Shown: positions 1 to 10,990, counted from the stretch's first letter. The stretch is 64,000 nucleotides of DNA from Chondrus crispus (GCF_000350225.1 NW_005178519.1:344714-408713), one strand, 5' to 3'. The notes: a model not told the origin generated them from the sequence alone. Made by a program: numbers and translations.

Positions 1-1776
1 CATGACTGTCTTCCCCTCGATTTTGTCAACTGCAATATCCAGTCCGGCACCAAGCGCTATGTTCTCACTGATCGTCATTGCGAACAACGTCGGCATTTGG
101 CCCACATATCCCATCTGGCTGCGCAGCCAGCGGACGTTTAAGTTGCGAACGTTTACGCCATCCAAGGTAACTTCACCTTGCTGCACATCGTAAAACCTCT
201 CAACCAGACGCACTGTGGTACTTTTGCCGCATCCGCTCGATCCGACAAGCGCATGAGCTGTGCCTGGAGGGACATCAAGGTTGAAGTTGTTCAGGACAAA
301 CTCTTTCATAGCATCATCTTCCAAGTCGTCGATGATACGTGAGGCATAGTTGAAAAAGACGTTCTTAAACTCAATGCGACCCCTAAAGTCATTGATAACT
401 TCACCTTCATCTTCCGTCAGGGGGTTTATCTCAGACGGTCGGTCAATAACCTCATACACGCGTGGGGCAGCCCCACGAGCTACCGCGAAAGCCTGGAATG
501 ATGGAGCGGCTTCATCGCAGAAAAAAAACAAAACAAAAACAAAAACAAGGACAACAAACGGCGAAAATTCGTCTTATCGAAAACGCAGGAGGTTAGGCAA
601 TCTTCGCATGCGCGCAAACGTAATTCTTACCCGCATTCTTCGATTCGTGTGACCATCAGCAAGAAAGGAGAAGAGGAAGAAAAGGCAGAACTCACCTTGC
701 CCGATCGAAACACAAGCGATAAAAACGGAAAAAAAAGTGGTGAGAACATCCCCCGGATCCAATTTCATTTCTCTTACTCTCCACGCACCGAACACAAACG
801 CAACCGCATACGTAGAGAATATAATGAAAAAGGTAACGCCCATGCCTAACCCGCTGATAACGGCCTTCTTCACGTCAGCCTTGTACGCGATCTGCAACTC
901 CTTCTCATACCTCCTCGCCTCGCTCTCCTGGCCACCGTACGCGGTAACAGAGCGAATGAGGTTGATAGTCTCATTAGCGACAGCGCCAGCTGCACCGTAG
1001 GCTCCCAAGCCATCGCCTGTAGAAGCGGAAGCCATCTTTGCAAAGGCCCCACCGGCCAAGACGAGCAGGGGGGCGACGGAGAGTATGACGAGTGTGAGCA
1101 GGGGGCCATACACAAAGGCAACGATGACGCCAATGACAAACATGGACGTAAACTGAATTGCACTGGTAACTTTATCTCCAATGCCCGCCTGGATCAAATT
1201 GACATCACCCGCTACTCGTGCGGTAAGCTCTCCACCATCGTTCTGATCGACCCAGGTGTAATCTTGAGACATTAGGCTTTCAAAAAACTTCCTTCTGAGT
1301 CTCGCACAAACGCGATGTGCTACCATGAGTTGCAACCTGACCTGAAAGAGGGACGTGACAAAAGCGATGCCACCAATGATAAGAAACCATTTCGCGAGAC
1401 TGCCAACCTCGTCAGTGATCTCCCCGATAAGAAGTGGATCGACGTTTCTGCCCGGCTCCAGGTCACCGAATTTGTCAATGATGCCACCGAAAAGGATGGT
1501 GAAAACGGGGAGCAAACCCCCGTGAATGGCGGCGCAAATACAGGCGACGGCCATTAAAATACGCTCGTTGCGCGTAGCGAAGCGGAAGAGGGCCGTGAAC
1601 TTGACGGGCGGCGGTTTGTTATCGTCTCCAGAGCCATTGTTCTCACTGCTCTCGACGGGGGTCTTTTTGAAGCGAGCGAAGAAGCCTTTCTTGGGAGGGT
1701 TAAGGTTGTCTTCTTGGGTGCCCGTGCCTGTCCTGGTGGAGGGATCAGTGGCGGGGGGCCCAGCTTGGTCTGCCAT
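1..1776 (-). CDS. ABC transporter, ABCB/MDR (P-glycoprotein-like) type, 5' part, runs off the left edge
   Basis: This is the N-terminal half of a B-type ABC exporter, which uses ATP to move hydrophobic compounds across a membrane. Exon 1 (1776 to 696) starts with a hydrophilic tail of about 60 residues and then encodes a type-1 ABC transmembrane domain. Exon 2 (509 to 1) continues with AAPSFQAFAVARGAA, which matches the family's linker before the nucleotide-binding domain. A Walker A motif (GSSGCGKST, about 240-214) and a Q-loop (GYVGQ) follow. The signature and Walker B lie beyond position 1. Removing the 186-bp GT-AG intron restores the conserved GQAAPSFQ join exactly. The ATG at 1776 is the first in frame and the tail length suits the family. 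The family is very secure; half versus full transporter cannot be told from this window. Confidence 0.93.
510..695 (-). other. Spliceosomal intron of the ABC transporter gene
   Basis: The donor reads GCAAG|GTGAGT on the minus strand (exon ends at 696) and the acceptor reads GATGAAG|CCGCT (exon resumes at 509). The intron is 186 bp with a T-rich run before the acceptor. Splicing here joins a phase-1 codon into Ala and gives GQ-AAPSFQ, the family consensus. Confidence 0.85.
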
Positions 1777-2340
1777 GGTGAGTGGCGGGGAACCACGGGC
1801 GGGCCGTTAGAACAAACTGGGGTAGAGGTGCGGGCGAAGACCAGAGTCTGCGGTGTGTATTGGCGTCAAGGGAGGAGGACGTCTGAATCGGATGGGAAGA
1901 TGTGTTAGGAGAAGGGGATGCGGAATAAACTGATGAATACAGAGACCTGTACCGTAAGACTAAATACATTGCCGCAAAATATCTTTTTTCAAGTTACGTT
2001 CTGTTGTAAACGGACTTGCAAATTTTAATGGAAAAAGACAATAATGCACTGCGCCATACAGTACCGCACTGTACCACAGGTCGGATCTACTGTCCATCCT
2101 GTCCAACCAGCGAGCCGCGAGAGCCTGCCTTGCAAAAGGCCGCATTGAGGAACATCCATGGCATTTGTAACCATTGGCTCCCGCTCTCATATCTCAACCT
2201 CAGGTTTTTCACGCATCTATTTTTCCCCATCCCAAAACGTTACGGCTGGTGTCCCTTGACATTCGCTCCACTCACAAACACAACAACCTTCTACGTAAAG
2301 CTGGGAAAATCGCGTACACATATGAGAATGGTGCTGCAAG
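1777..2340. other. Intergenic, ABC transporter upstream region
   Basis: No convincing gene is seen. This should hold the promoter and 5' UTR of the ABC transporter. I could not pick out a clear TATA box or other control site. Confidence 0.4.
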
Positions 2341-2392
2341 CCAACGTGCCTACGTATAAATTTACCGGGTACAGTATACGTAGGCACGTTGG
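2341..2392. repeat. Hairpin 1, 18-bp perfect arms
   Basis: Arms at 2341-2358 and 2375-2392 are exact reverse complements (left arm CCAACGTGCCTACGTATA) around a 16-nt loop. First of a cluster of unrelated hairpins. Confidence 0.9.
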
Positions 2393-2499
2393 GTCGGTAT
2401 ACTATACCGCTCCGAGCAATCAATTGGCGAAAATAGCTTTTCCGGGCAGCCCGTGAACGTTCAGAGAGGAATTGCAAGCCCCAACTATTGCACAGTACA

Positions 2500-2607
2500 A
2501 AGGGTACCCTTGGTACAGTATACCCTTCAAGGGTAGCTGTTGCGCCAGATGACGATAAACAAACCTGGATCAAAGGCATTTTAAGGGTACCGTTGAATGG
2601 TACCCTT
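2500..2607. repeat. Cluster of short GGGTACCC palindromes
   Basis: Three nested or adjacent inverted repeats use the same core: AAGGGTACCCTT at 2500-2511, TACCCTTCAAGGGTA at 2521-2535, and 9-bp arms AAGGGTACC/GGTACCCTT at 2583-2591 and 2599-2607. They could fold with each other in several registers. Confidence 0.8.
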
Positions 2608-2827
2608 GGGTACTGTACCGTTGCTGTAAAGCGGGAGACGGAACCGTTGCTGTGCATCAATATACTGTATTCTACAGGGTACAGTACCTTTAAAAACACG
2701 GTGCATACAGTACTGTAGCAATAAAATTGCGCAGGTTAGGTATACTGTACTGTATCATCATGCGCTGGCAGTTGAAAACGTTTGCATTGCCTGAATTATC
2801 CTTATGCAGCAATCCCCCGCTGCGGGG

Positions 2828-2880
2828 TTTTCAATCCACCTTGGCATTTGTAACTTACAAATGCCGAGGTGGATTGAAAA
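2828..2880. repeat. Hairpin 2, 26-bp arms, one mismatch
   Basis: Arms 2828-2853 and 2855-2880 pair over 26 bp with one mismatch and a 1-nt centre. This is almost a pure palindrome. The arm sequence is unrelated to hairpin 1. Confidence 0.9.
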
Positions 2881-3014
2881 GGTTGCAGAAGTTTTTTTTC
2901 AGAATTAGTGTTGGTTGTTAACAAGTTGTTAACCCAGGATTCGACTGACCAGCGAAGCGAGATACAGACTACCTCTTACGCAATACTGTACAATGTTACA
3001 AAAGTTCGCAACGC

Positions 3015-3061
3015 ACTCCAACGCACGGTGGTTTGCAATGCAAGCCACCGTGCGCTGGAGT
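3015..3061. repeat. Hairpin 3, 22-bp arms, two mismatches
   Basis: Arms 3015-3036 and 3040-3061 pair with two mismatches and a 3-nt loop. The arm begins ACTCCAACGCACGGTGG. Confidence 0.88.
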
Positions 3062-3454
3062 ACATGGACACGTGTGTTTCCCTGGCTGTTGCCCAGCGGA
3101 ATCGTGACGTCGATGCTTGTTGACATCAACAACTCACCATTTCCGGTTGACGTGTTCGAGATCGAGTCTACGTTTCCGGAGCAGTGCCGTACTTTACAGT
3201 AATGTATCTTACAGTACTGTTGAGGAATGACTGAGAGAGATACAGTACTGGTACCTTGCTGGAGGTCTGTCCGCAAAACACGTGGTGGGATTTTTCAAAC
3301 TCGGGTTTACTTTAAATTTACGTCCAGCGAGTTTGTGGGCAAATGGAAAAAAACAACGCGTTATTTTACGGACAACGTTACTGATTGACCGTTACTGATT
3401 GAGATCAACCTTTGTAAAATCCCGATTTGGTCAAAACAATTCGCGATTTTAGGA

Positions 3455-3515
3455 TTTCAGGAAGCCCCCAATAACTATAGTTAATGTTAACTTAGATATT
3501 GGGGGCTTCCTGAAA
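3455..3515. repeat. Hairpin 4, 19-bp perfect arms, followed by a small hairpin
   Basis: Arms TTTCAGGAAGCCCCCAATA (3455-3473) and its exact complement (3497-3515) enclose a 23-nt loop. A smaller CTGTTAA..TTAACAG hairpin and a run of seven T follow at 3522-3549. Confidence 0.9.
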
Positions 3516-3549
3516 GATCGTCTGTTAACATTAACAGGCGACCTTTTTT

Positions 3550-4760
3550 TCGGGTCACGCAAGTTTGCACTGAGGATGACCAATGACCACAAAGGTCAGA
3601 CCATTATACAGTATGAACAGGCTCCTGACAAACCGTATGCTTCAATGGGTTTATTCTGAGAGTCTCAGACTTGACCAATTCTTGTGCGACAACAGCTCCT
3701 TTCTCCCCGAAGATCTGGACGTCCATCCATTTGAGAGTGGCTCTGGAGTAGTTGTCTGCCTTGTGTCCGCTTGACTAATGAAGAAAAGTAACTGCAATTC
3801 AGGATCCTCTAACCGATGGACGTCGTCGAGCAACAGAGTAGTCTCTCGTGCTTTCGCATCACACAGAACATTTTCGCTTCTTAGCTGGCAAGACCACGCC
3901 AGCGACATAAATACGATCTCGTATACGCTGTACTACCGTAGTGTAGGAGAGGTTCCCAATGTCAAGCTGCAGAATACCCACGCATTCCCTTGGCAGTACG
4001 CCACACTATTCTATGAGAAATAATAAAGCATCTCAAGCATATATGGTATTCTCGCAGCAGGATATTAGCACGGATGTTGTTTCTGTTGAGCAAACACTCC
4101 TGAACAAATTACATGACCTTCAAATGCTTCCGTCCCGATTGTCTACTATATTGATTAACTGTGCAAACGACTACTCCAATAGCTTTTCTTAGCTAACATC
4201 ACGCAAAGATGGAGATCTGTACCAGCCTTCCGTGCCGCACACAGACTTCCGGTCTGAAAGCGCTGTCAGACAAGCATTGCTGAACATCTTTCAAGACTAG
4301 AATCTCACAGCAAATCCTATGAATATCATTTCTATTCGTTTCCTTTGGTTCACATTAGAGATAACATTTTGGTACGTGTCGGCTTCTCAGGCTGCATCCA
4401 TCGTGCAAATGAACGGTTATGGAATAAGTGCAAACGAACACATGTAGAACCTGATAAGCATGTGAGAACTAGTGACATACACCTTGACTTCAGTTTGACC
4501 GGCTTCATTTGTCCGACTCATCGCTCTTTCCTTAACCTTTCACTGGAGCGGTGAGCTCCATTGACCCACCAGCCGCCTCACTTGCGTTTCACACTAAGCA
4601 AAACCACTCTTCGCCCATATTTATTTTCGAGGCTACTCTCCATCACGGTCGTACAATTCCGCTCTCGCATCCGTGCAAGGGGGAGTCAGAATTTCTTCTG
4701 GATTTGGAACTCGCAATGAACGCGCAATCGGACCTGTCAGGTGGTGCTGAATCCCTTGCA
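3550..4760. other. Intergenic, no gene recognised
   Basis: About 1.2 kb with only short unsupported open frames. It should include the promoter of the membrane-protein gene at 4761, but no motif stands out. Confidence 0.4.
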
Positions 4761-5885
4761 ATGTTCGAGGTGGCAATGCCGTCGGAGATATCAAGTCTTC
4801 TCAATTTTTTGGTTCTTGACGTTGTGTTCTTGCCATTCATCATTTACATGTCTGGAAAACTCGCAGGGTACGTAAACACTGACATGCTTGAAAAGCGGGG
4901 CGTCATCACAATGAAAGAATTCGGAATACCGTTGATAGGAGGTGGCATGGTGATGGCTTCGGGGTGGCGTCGCACCTTGCTCATTTTGCTACGATTTTCA
5001 GTTCTTGTAGCCGTCGCTGTGAGCAACTTCGGTCTCGAAGGGCGAAACAGTATTGGGCTCGTCACCAGAGCTGGCGATGTTCGAGTACCAGGGCTTCTTT
5101 CGGACGCGACAAATACTATTACGGGCGTTGTACTGCCCCAGGCCCGTTGCTACAAGAAGATAGATGAAATTACAACCGTCTACGGATCAGTCATTGATGG
5201 TAAGTGCTACAAGGACATACCAGATTACACCGTAGTCCGTTCCAGGACGTTTCACAAGTCTCTTAATGCCTCTGCGAGAAATTGCGTACCGTCTTACAAT
5301 TGTGATAACAAACCATACCCGACAACAACGTACCGTTGTGATAGGTCAGACATAGTCTGCCATGGAGTGCCGAAGCGTGCGGGCTGCAGCAACCAAGACG
5401 GTATGCAAAAGGATGCCTTCGGTTCTCTTGAATGCCGGTCGGTATCGTATGGCCCACAAGATGATTATGCATTCTTTTCCGTGTCCACGGAAGATGTTGC
5501 AATGCCAGAAACTTCTGGCCCCCTGAAGGACTGTTTCGCACTTGACGTGAAACGTGCGGACGTCGAGAGATGGAATGAGACATATCCAAGAATCACTACC
5601 ATGGTCCCAAAAGCGATCTATGCATCAGCATACGGGGCTTCAAAAGAAGTTCAGGTCACAATTCCACGTGATGGTCTCCCTCTCCCCGTGACTGGTGTTC
5701 GTATAAGGTGGGTCATGTCAACTGCATGGGTTGTTAGTGTGGCGTTGGTATTCAGTATGTGGGTCCTCTTCTATATCTACCAAGGCCATGAGGAGATGCT
5801 CCATGATGAGCGCGGTTTAGTTCAAGAAATGAGAAAAAGATTAAGCTCGAGTGAAAATCTAAGAATGATTGACATCAAGGCATAG
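4761..5885 (+). CDS. Unknown three-pass, cysteine-rich membrane protein (copy A)
   Basis: A 374-residue protein I do not recognise. Hydrophobic segments lie at about residues 13-31, 72-90 and near the C-terminus (TAWVVSVALVFSMWVLFYI). Before segment 2 is a motif IGGGMVM followed by SGWRRTLL. Between segments 2 and 3 is a loop of about 220 residues with many cysteines, including GSVIDGKC and a C..SDIVCHGVPKRAGC stretch, probably outside the cell or in the lumen and disulfide-bonded. The tail carries HDERGL. The open frame reaches back to 4551, but I chose the ATG at 4761 because MFEVAMPSEIS lines up with the start MIRVGVPSEVV of the paralogue at 9071. No intron is needed. Function unknown. Confidence 0.75.
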   Translation: MFEVAMPSEISSLLNFLVLDVVFLPFIIYMSGKLAGYVNTDMLEKRGVITMKEFGIPLIGGGMVMASGWRRTLLILLRFSVLVAVAVSNFGLEGRNSIGLVTRAGDVRVPGLLSDATNTITGVVLPQARCYKKIDEITTVYGSVIDGKCYKDIPDYTVVRSRTFHKSLNASARNCVPSYNCDNKPYPTTTYRCDRSDIVCHGVPKRAGCSNQDGMQKDAFGSLECRSVSYGPQDDYAFFSVSTEDVAMPETSGPLKDCFALDVKRADVERWNETYPRITTMVPKAIYASAYGASKEVQVTIPRDGLPLPVTGVRIRWVMSTAWVVSVALVFSMWVLFYIYQGHEEMLHDERGLVQEMRKRLSSSENLRMIDIKA

Positions 5886-7940
5886 TTTCTTTCACAGGAA
5901 GAGCACGAAATAAAGGTCGGTATGTGCCATCATATCAGAAAGCATACACCTGCGCCTCGAAGAAATAGAAAAATTGTCATGAAGAGGGCAAATTCCCTAA
6001 AAATGTATGGATCGACGCTCGACGTCGCCGCCGAAAGCCGCAGAAGTTTCGACTAGTGACAAATGCAGTCGTTGTCACGAGCGATGCACACCAAAGGTAA
6101 ATTGACGTAAATCTATGTGACATCACGCTCCCTGCCACCTTCCAACATGGCCAGGTGAGTATGGAGTTTGCTCTCCTTCAAAGTTATATGGGAATTCTCA
6201 TACCGTAATTATTATTGTACTGCCTTTTATTTAGAGAATAGCAAAGCACATAACTTCTATTCAAACCTCGATGAATGACTGAGCACGCCAAAGGGAGACT
6301 GAATTCATAAACGTGGATTGTTCAAGGGTCGGGGCACCTAATTCTGGAAACCAGTTTCCGGTTTCCAAAAACACTGTAGTTGCTTTTGAGAGACGAAAAT
6401 GGTGATAATGAGACAAAGGAAAGGAGTTAAAGCTGAAGGTGGCCCACAGTATCGTTTGTGCGAAGACCTCGGATTTGTTATCTTAATTAGTGGAAAATCA
6501 CATGGATTAAGCAGCAACGTCTGACCCTCACTTATCTCAGAATTGCAAAAGATTCATTCATTTATGCGGTTTTGAATATGTTCATAGATGAGCCTTATTG
6601 CGTTCTCCCGTGTTGCACTTTTCATACATGCTGGTTCATTCACACTAGTGTCCATCCGACCAAGCGTTATCATAACATACAGATCCGCGAATTTTATTTC
6701 TTTCAAGTTTGACGTCCACGGTTTCTATTTTTCTTTGGAAGGATGACTCGTTCTAAAATTATTGCCGAGGTTGGAACCGAATAGAAGGCACTCAAGGTCA
6801 TGTTTCTATGCCACTGGTATAAATTTAGCTTAAAGAAAAATGCGTGCTGTAAGCTGACTTCTTCTTTTGAACACCTTTATGTGCACGTTGGTTTTCGCTA
6901 GAATCGACAGGCAAGTGCTGTACCTGTCGAGATGGCCTTCTGGTTGCAAAAAACATAAGTGAAGAGCCCGTTGCGCTGTCTAGAAAAAATAAAAAACTTT
7001 TGTTCTCATATGAGGACTAACGGTCCGATAGACACTAGTCGGGTATTAATCAATTGAGGTTGGCCTGGATGAGAACTGCGGATCACAGCAATCGCAGTAT
7101 TTTCGGGAACGCTACTGCCATTCCGTGGACACTACTGTGTTCCTCTGCCGCAGTTCAGTCTTCATTATTTGAACCTCCGCAGCAGTTCAAATAATGAAGT
7201 GACCCATGAGTCTGTCGCACAACACTTGGTATTGCAACGGCCATCAATCTGAGGAAACGACATGATGCTGGCATGATGTGTTAAGGTTTCTACATCTTTA
7301 CATGATCCTTGTGTGCTGGAACCAGGAGTATTACGAGAACATAGGCAGAATTGCAGTTGGACAGCAGGACCAGGAGGTAGAAGATCGAGATTAATCTGGA
7401 AGCCAAATCTAGAATGGAAATGTCTAATTGGCTGAGAGATTCCTTTGCATTGCTGTGTGATGCATATGCATTTATGTTCAGTTTCTACAGAACTGGACCT
7501 GCGGGTTCTTTGTCGTCGCTATGGATAGAAGTATGTGTTGTTCTAGACAACCTGTATGCGTTGCGCTATTCTCAAACCCGAGTGGGAATCCGGGAAGCTA
7601 CAGATTTAGTATAAAGAGTACTGTAGTCGATCGACTTTTCAACAAAAATATATATTAAGTCATCTATTGTGTCAAGTGAAACCCATTTATTTGTCTCTGA
7701 ATCCCACTTCGTATCTTGATATCTCTGGTGAGTGTATAGATATTACGTGCGAACATAGGAGTTCCAAGACACGGCTTCTCAGCTCATGCAATACAGTATA
7801 TGCTGAAGCTAAACTCGAAAATTTAGGTGCATCAGCAGAACGTTTGTCTCGAAGGGTATGGCGGTGTATCTCTTTTGATGAAGACGGAATCAAAAAATTT
7901 GATCTTCCTGGAATAACTGGAGCTTCTCTCTCCCCATTTT
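5886..7940. other. Intergenic between the two convergent paralogues
   Basis: About 2 kb, AT-rich, with no supported coding region. The two neighbouring genes both end here, so it should hold their 3' UTRs. Its one clear structure is the hairpin at 7160-7199. Confidence 0.5.
7160..7199. repeat. Hairpin, 15-bp perfect arms
   Basis: CTTCATTATTTGAAC at 7160-7174 pairs exactly with 7185-7199 around a 10-nt loop. Confidence 0.85.
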
Positions 7941-9071
7941 TTACTCAAAAAAAATAGTACTCCCGACCTCTCCCCCTGGTAAATCATTATCACCATCACG
8001 CATTCGCAGTATTTGCACAGGCTTTCCAAGGAGTTTGAGGAGGCCGTTTTCATCATGCGCAACTGCCTTAGAGCCTACCCAGCAATATTGGAAAATAACG
8101 TAGGCTGTTAAGGCTAAGCATACAACGGCAGTCACAGAGGCTGGGGCAATCCATAAGAGGCTGATATCAGTGACAACTCTTGGTTCTTCCAAAAGAGTGA
8201 CGTTCTGCATACGCTTTACCCCATATGCGGCGGCAAAGATTGATAATGTCGCTTGGTCTACTGCATTGTTCCATATTTCGAATGTTTCGTCCCAATGTGC
8301 TACGACTTCACGTTTCGCCAGGAATTCTCTACATTGATTCAATTGTGCCTGCGAGTCCGAAGCAATATTGCCTGATTCGCAAATGTACCCGCCCCCTTTT
8401 TCATCATCGTAGATGATTCCAAAACACGACTGAGGAATGATGCCCTGAGCATCAGCACAATCTTTGTCTTTGGATACACCGTCGCAGTAGAGATCAACTT
8501 TCTCACATTTGAATACTGTTCTTTCGCAATTCTTTGCTGTCATTGTGCAAAGATCCATAGGGACGGCTCGTTCAATACGAGTTGCGGACAACTCGTAGAT
8601 AATAACGTAGTCCTTTATCTCTGGGAAGCACTTGTTGTCGATCACAGAGCCCATGACGAACCGATCTCCTTGAACTACATTGCATTCCTTGTAGTCGCGA
8701 AGAATAGTGAGGATGTTTTCTTCGTCCACTTTCAAAGGTCCCGGCACACGAATAATAGCTTCGCGCCTCACTGGATTCGGTATTGTTCGTCCCTCTATAC
8801 CGAGATTTGCCACTGCCACAAAGATGACAACGGCCAGACGAACTCCGATGAGGCATCTTCGCCACCATCCAGGAGACATGACCATGCCACCACCAATGAC
8901 AGGAAAGTTGTACTCAACCAGGTTGACAGTGCTCCCTTCGCTGATGGCCTTCTCATTGAAAAATCCTGCAAGTTTGCTTGACAAAAATAAGGCGTAAGAA
9001 AGGAGAATTATGTCTAAGAAAAAAAAATTAACAACATTCACAACTTCAGAGGGGACTCCAACTCGGATCAT
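7941..9071 (-). CDS. Unknown three-pass, cysteine-rich membrane protein (copy B, paralogue of 4761-5885)
   Basis: 376 residues, collinear with copy A over its whole length and diverged to perhaps a third identity by eye. Shared landmarks in order: VPSEVV start, first hydrophobic segment (VVNFFFLDIILLSYALFLS), KLAGF, IGGGMVM, a second segment ending NLGIEGR, GSVIDNKC, the CEKVDLYCDGVSKDKDC cysteine cluster, AAAYG, a third segment and a cytosolic-type HDENGLL tail. Conserved cysteines suggest a disulfide-bonded outer domain. Oriented tail to tail with copy A, so the pair arose by inverted duplication or a later inversion. Function unknown. Confidence 0.78.
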   Translation of the reverse strand: MIRVGVPSEVVNVVNFFFLDIILLSYALFLSSKLAGFFNEKAISEGSTVNLVEYNFPVIGGGMVMSPGWWRRCLIGVRLAVVIFVAVANLGIEGRTIPNPVRREAIIRVPGPLKVDEENILTILRDYKECNVVQGDRFVMGSVIDNKCFPEIKDYVIIYELSATRIERAVPMDLCTMTAKNCERTVFKCEKVDLYCDGVSKDKDCADAQGIIPQSCFGIIYDDEKGGGYICESGNIASDSQAQLNQCREFLAKREVVAHWDETFEIWNNAVDQATLSIFAAAYGVKRMQNVTLLEEPRVVTDISLLWIAPASVTAVVCLALTAYVIFQYCWVGSKAVAHDENGLLKLLGKPVQILRMRDGDNDLPGGEVGSTIFFE

Positions 9072-9987
9072 GCCAGTCTGCGCAAACCAAAAAGCCTAGT
9101 ATTGAAGTGCAGAATGCGAGGGTTGTGGTCGATGAGGCCAATGCATCTGGAACTTGCCGATATCTTGGGGGGATATGAGCTCACTCATTAAATCTAGAAG
9201 AGAGCGGCGAAAATGAGGCTGATGAAATGTTAGGCTCCATTCTTTGTACAGTATTGGCTGCAAATATAACTGTAAATATTACCTCAGATGTGTGGTGGAA
9301 AGCTGACGCACAGGGAAGGAATGCACCTGTAGCAGCTCTCCTTGTTAATACAGTAATATGCTACGCGAGGCATGCAGACTTCGTAGAAACAAACGCATAT
9401 CGACTTCAGATATTTCTATGTTGGAGAAATTATATGAGAGATAAAATAGATTTAAAGACGCGAAAGTGTCAGAAGGAAGCTGAGGGAGCACGGCCTGTCC
9501 GATAATAATTAAATGGGAGAAGAGTAAAAGCATGCCGCTGGTGCAGTTTTATTGAGTACCATGTGACCCCAGCATCTGGCAAAGTCAAGTGTAACTCTCC
9601 ACTCTGTCTCATACGGTGAACCCTTATGCTAGAACTGTATTCTCGCGATAACTGCAACCGTTTGTTGGACGACCCTTTCATGGAGATATCGCCTGTGGTT
9701 CTCATGGTTTTAACACCGTTGGCCAGAAGTTGAGAGAAGCCCAAATGCGCTGTAGTTTCTCTTTTGCCTCTAGAGGAAAGTCTCAGGAGTGCGGATTACC
9801 ACACTACAAATTTTCGCACGAGGATAGAATAGTCTTTGCAACTGCCTGAATGATGTTGCGTATCTCAAAATGATCAACCGGAAAAAATGCCATTATTTGC
9901 GCATTGTCGCGATTACCGAATAACGCGAATAGTGCGGTCAGAGCTGCTATCATGGAAATGCGTCCTTCAATAAGGTTCTCCGTAAAG
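9072..9987. other. Intergenic, no gene recognised
   Basis: A 92-codon open frame at 9227-9505 has no motif I recognise. I do not support a gene here. Confidence 0.35.
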
Positions 9988-10270
9988 CCACGAAATCGCG
10001 TGTTTTCGGGGCGTCTTTTGGCGGCGTCTTCGCTCATATTTTCTAAACGCATAATTTTCAGACAACTCGTTTGGCAAAACTCACATCAAACCGAAAACTG
10101 GGGGCATGTGAGTTTTCCACGAGTTTCGCATCCGCCTGATCACAGCAGTGCCGGATCGACCCGTCTTGAAGGAAAACAAAGTGGGGTTTCCGCTCTTTTC
10201 ATCAGCACAAACGAGTCTCAGACTGCACGGGTCGTATCGATATGCGTCATGGACGCCCCTATCGCTTCAT
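9988..10270. repeat. Dispersed repeat, copy 1
   Basis: About 280 bp matching 13813-14121 in the same orientation at roughly 80% by eye. Shared blocks include GCTCATATTTTCT, CATCCGCCTGAT, TTTCATCAGCACAAACGAGT and ATGGACGCCCCTATCGCTT. Copy 2 lies inside the TIR transposon while this copy lies outside it. Confidence 0.8.
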
Positions 10271-10555
10271 CTGCGCAGATTCCATCAACGGATCAAAGCG
10301 CCACATGATCTGCCACAAATGCCTCCGAAGCAACCGCGAAAGATAGATGAGTAGAAGTTTCTAAAAAGCGGTCCTCTCCAATTGGACCCCCCCAGCCTGT
10401 CAAGAAGACGAATCACACTGCACTTTCGACTAATAACCTTTCTATCCTTGTGGCGAGCTACAATATTGGCTTCAGCGAGTATTCGCGCAGGTGCACGTGA
10501 TCCGTCGGGCGGCACCCCGATGTACAGTGCCTCCTACGATATAGTGCTATAGCGT

Positions 10556-10560
10556 GACAT
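10556..10560. repeat. Target site duplication of Copia-1 (left)
   Basis: GACAT directly precedes the TGTGGTTCC start of the 5' LTR. The same five bases directly follow the 3' LTR at 22453-22457. Confidence 0.9.
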
Positions 10561-10660
10561 TGTGGTTCCACCCAGATAAGGCAGCACCCCAATAGGGCAC
10601 TGCCAATAGGGCGGCTCGTAGTCAGAACCAAATAAAGCCGCTGTCGCCTCCGCCCCAACA
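10561..10660 (+). repeat. Copia-1 5' LTR, first 100 bp (split)
   Basis: Starts TGTGGTTCCACCCAGATAAGG and matches the 3' LTR from 22270, except that 52 bp between two GGTTYCACCCAGA repeats are missing here. Includes an AATAAA signal. It ends CCAACA and resumes at 16382. Confidence 0.9.
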
Positions 10661-10717
10661 CGTCTGTATTTCTGATAGTCTAAACTTTCCCATACGAAGC
10701 CCATGCAAAACCAATGC
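10661..10717 (+). repeat. Left terminal inverted repeat of the nested transposon
   Basis: Starts CGTCTGTATTTCTGATAG. Its reverse complement is found at 16325-16381 with ten mismatches in the first 50 bases. Confidence 0.9.
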
Positions 10718-10990
10718 ATGCATGGCGATTTACCCATACTTGCACGAGCAGAAATTTCCCAAGTGTTTCCTATGCGGAGAAATGCGCCATGATTGCGTGG
10801 ACGTGCATGGCCTGGTTCATGGGCTTGCATTGGTAATTTGCATGGGCCTCCATGGGTTTGCATTGGCCATGTGCATGGGATTGCATTGGGAATCTGCATG
10901 GGCTTGCATGGGATTTTCCATGGGCTTGCATTGGACACCTGTATGGGCTTGCATAGGATTTTGCATGGGATCACATTGGGAATGTGCATC
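10690..10990 (+). repeat. Subterminal array of GCATGGG-type repeats (left)
   Basis: More than a dozen variants of TTGCATGGGCTTGCATGGG run through 300 bp, mostly in one direction. Subterminal arrays like this are transposase-binding regions in several DNA transposon families. That role is inferred here. Confidence 0.75.

Noticed and set aside
2016-2699. Open frames of 146 and 160 codons on both strands
   Set aside because: They run through the hairpin cluster and reflect its inverted repeats, not a protein.
9227-9505. 92-codon open frame
   Set aside because: No motif, no paralogue in the window and no supporting context.
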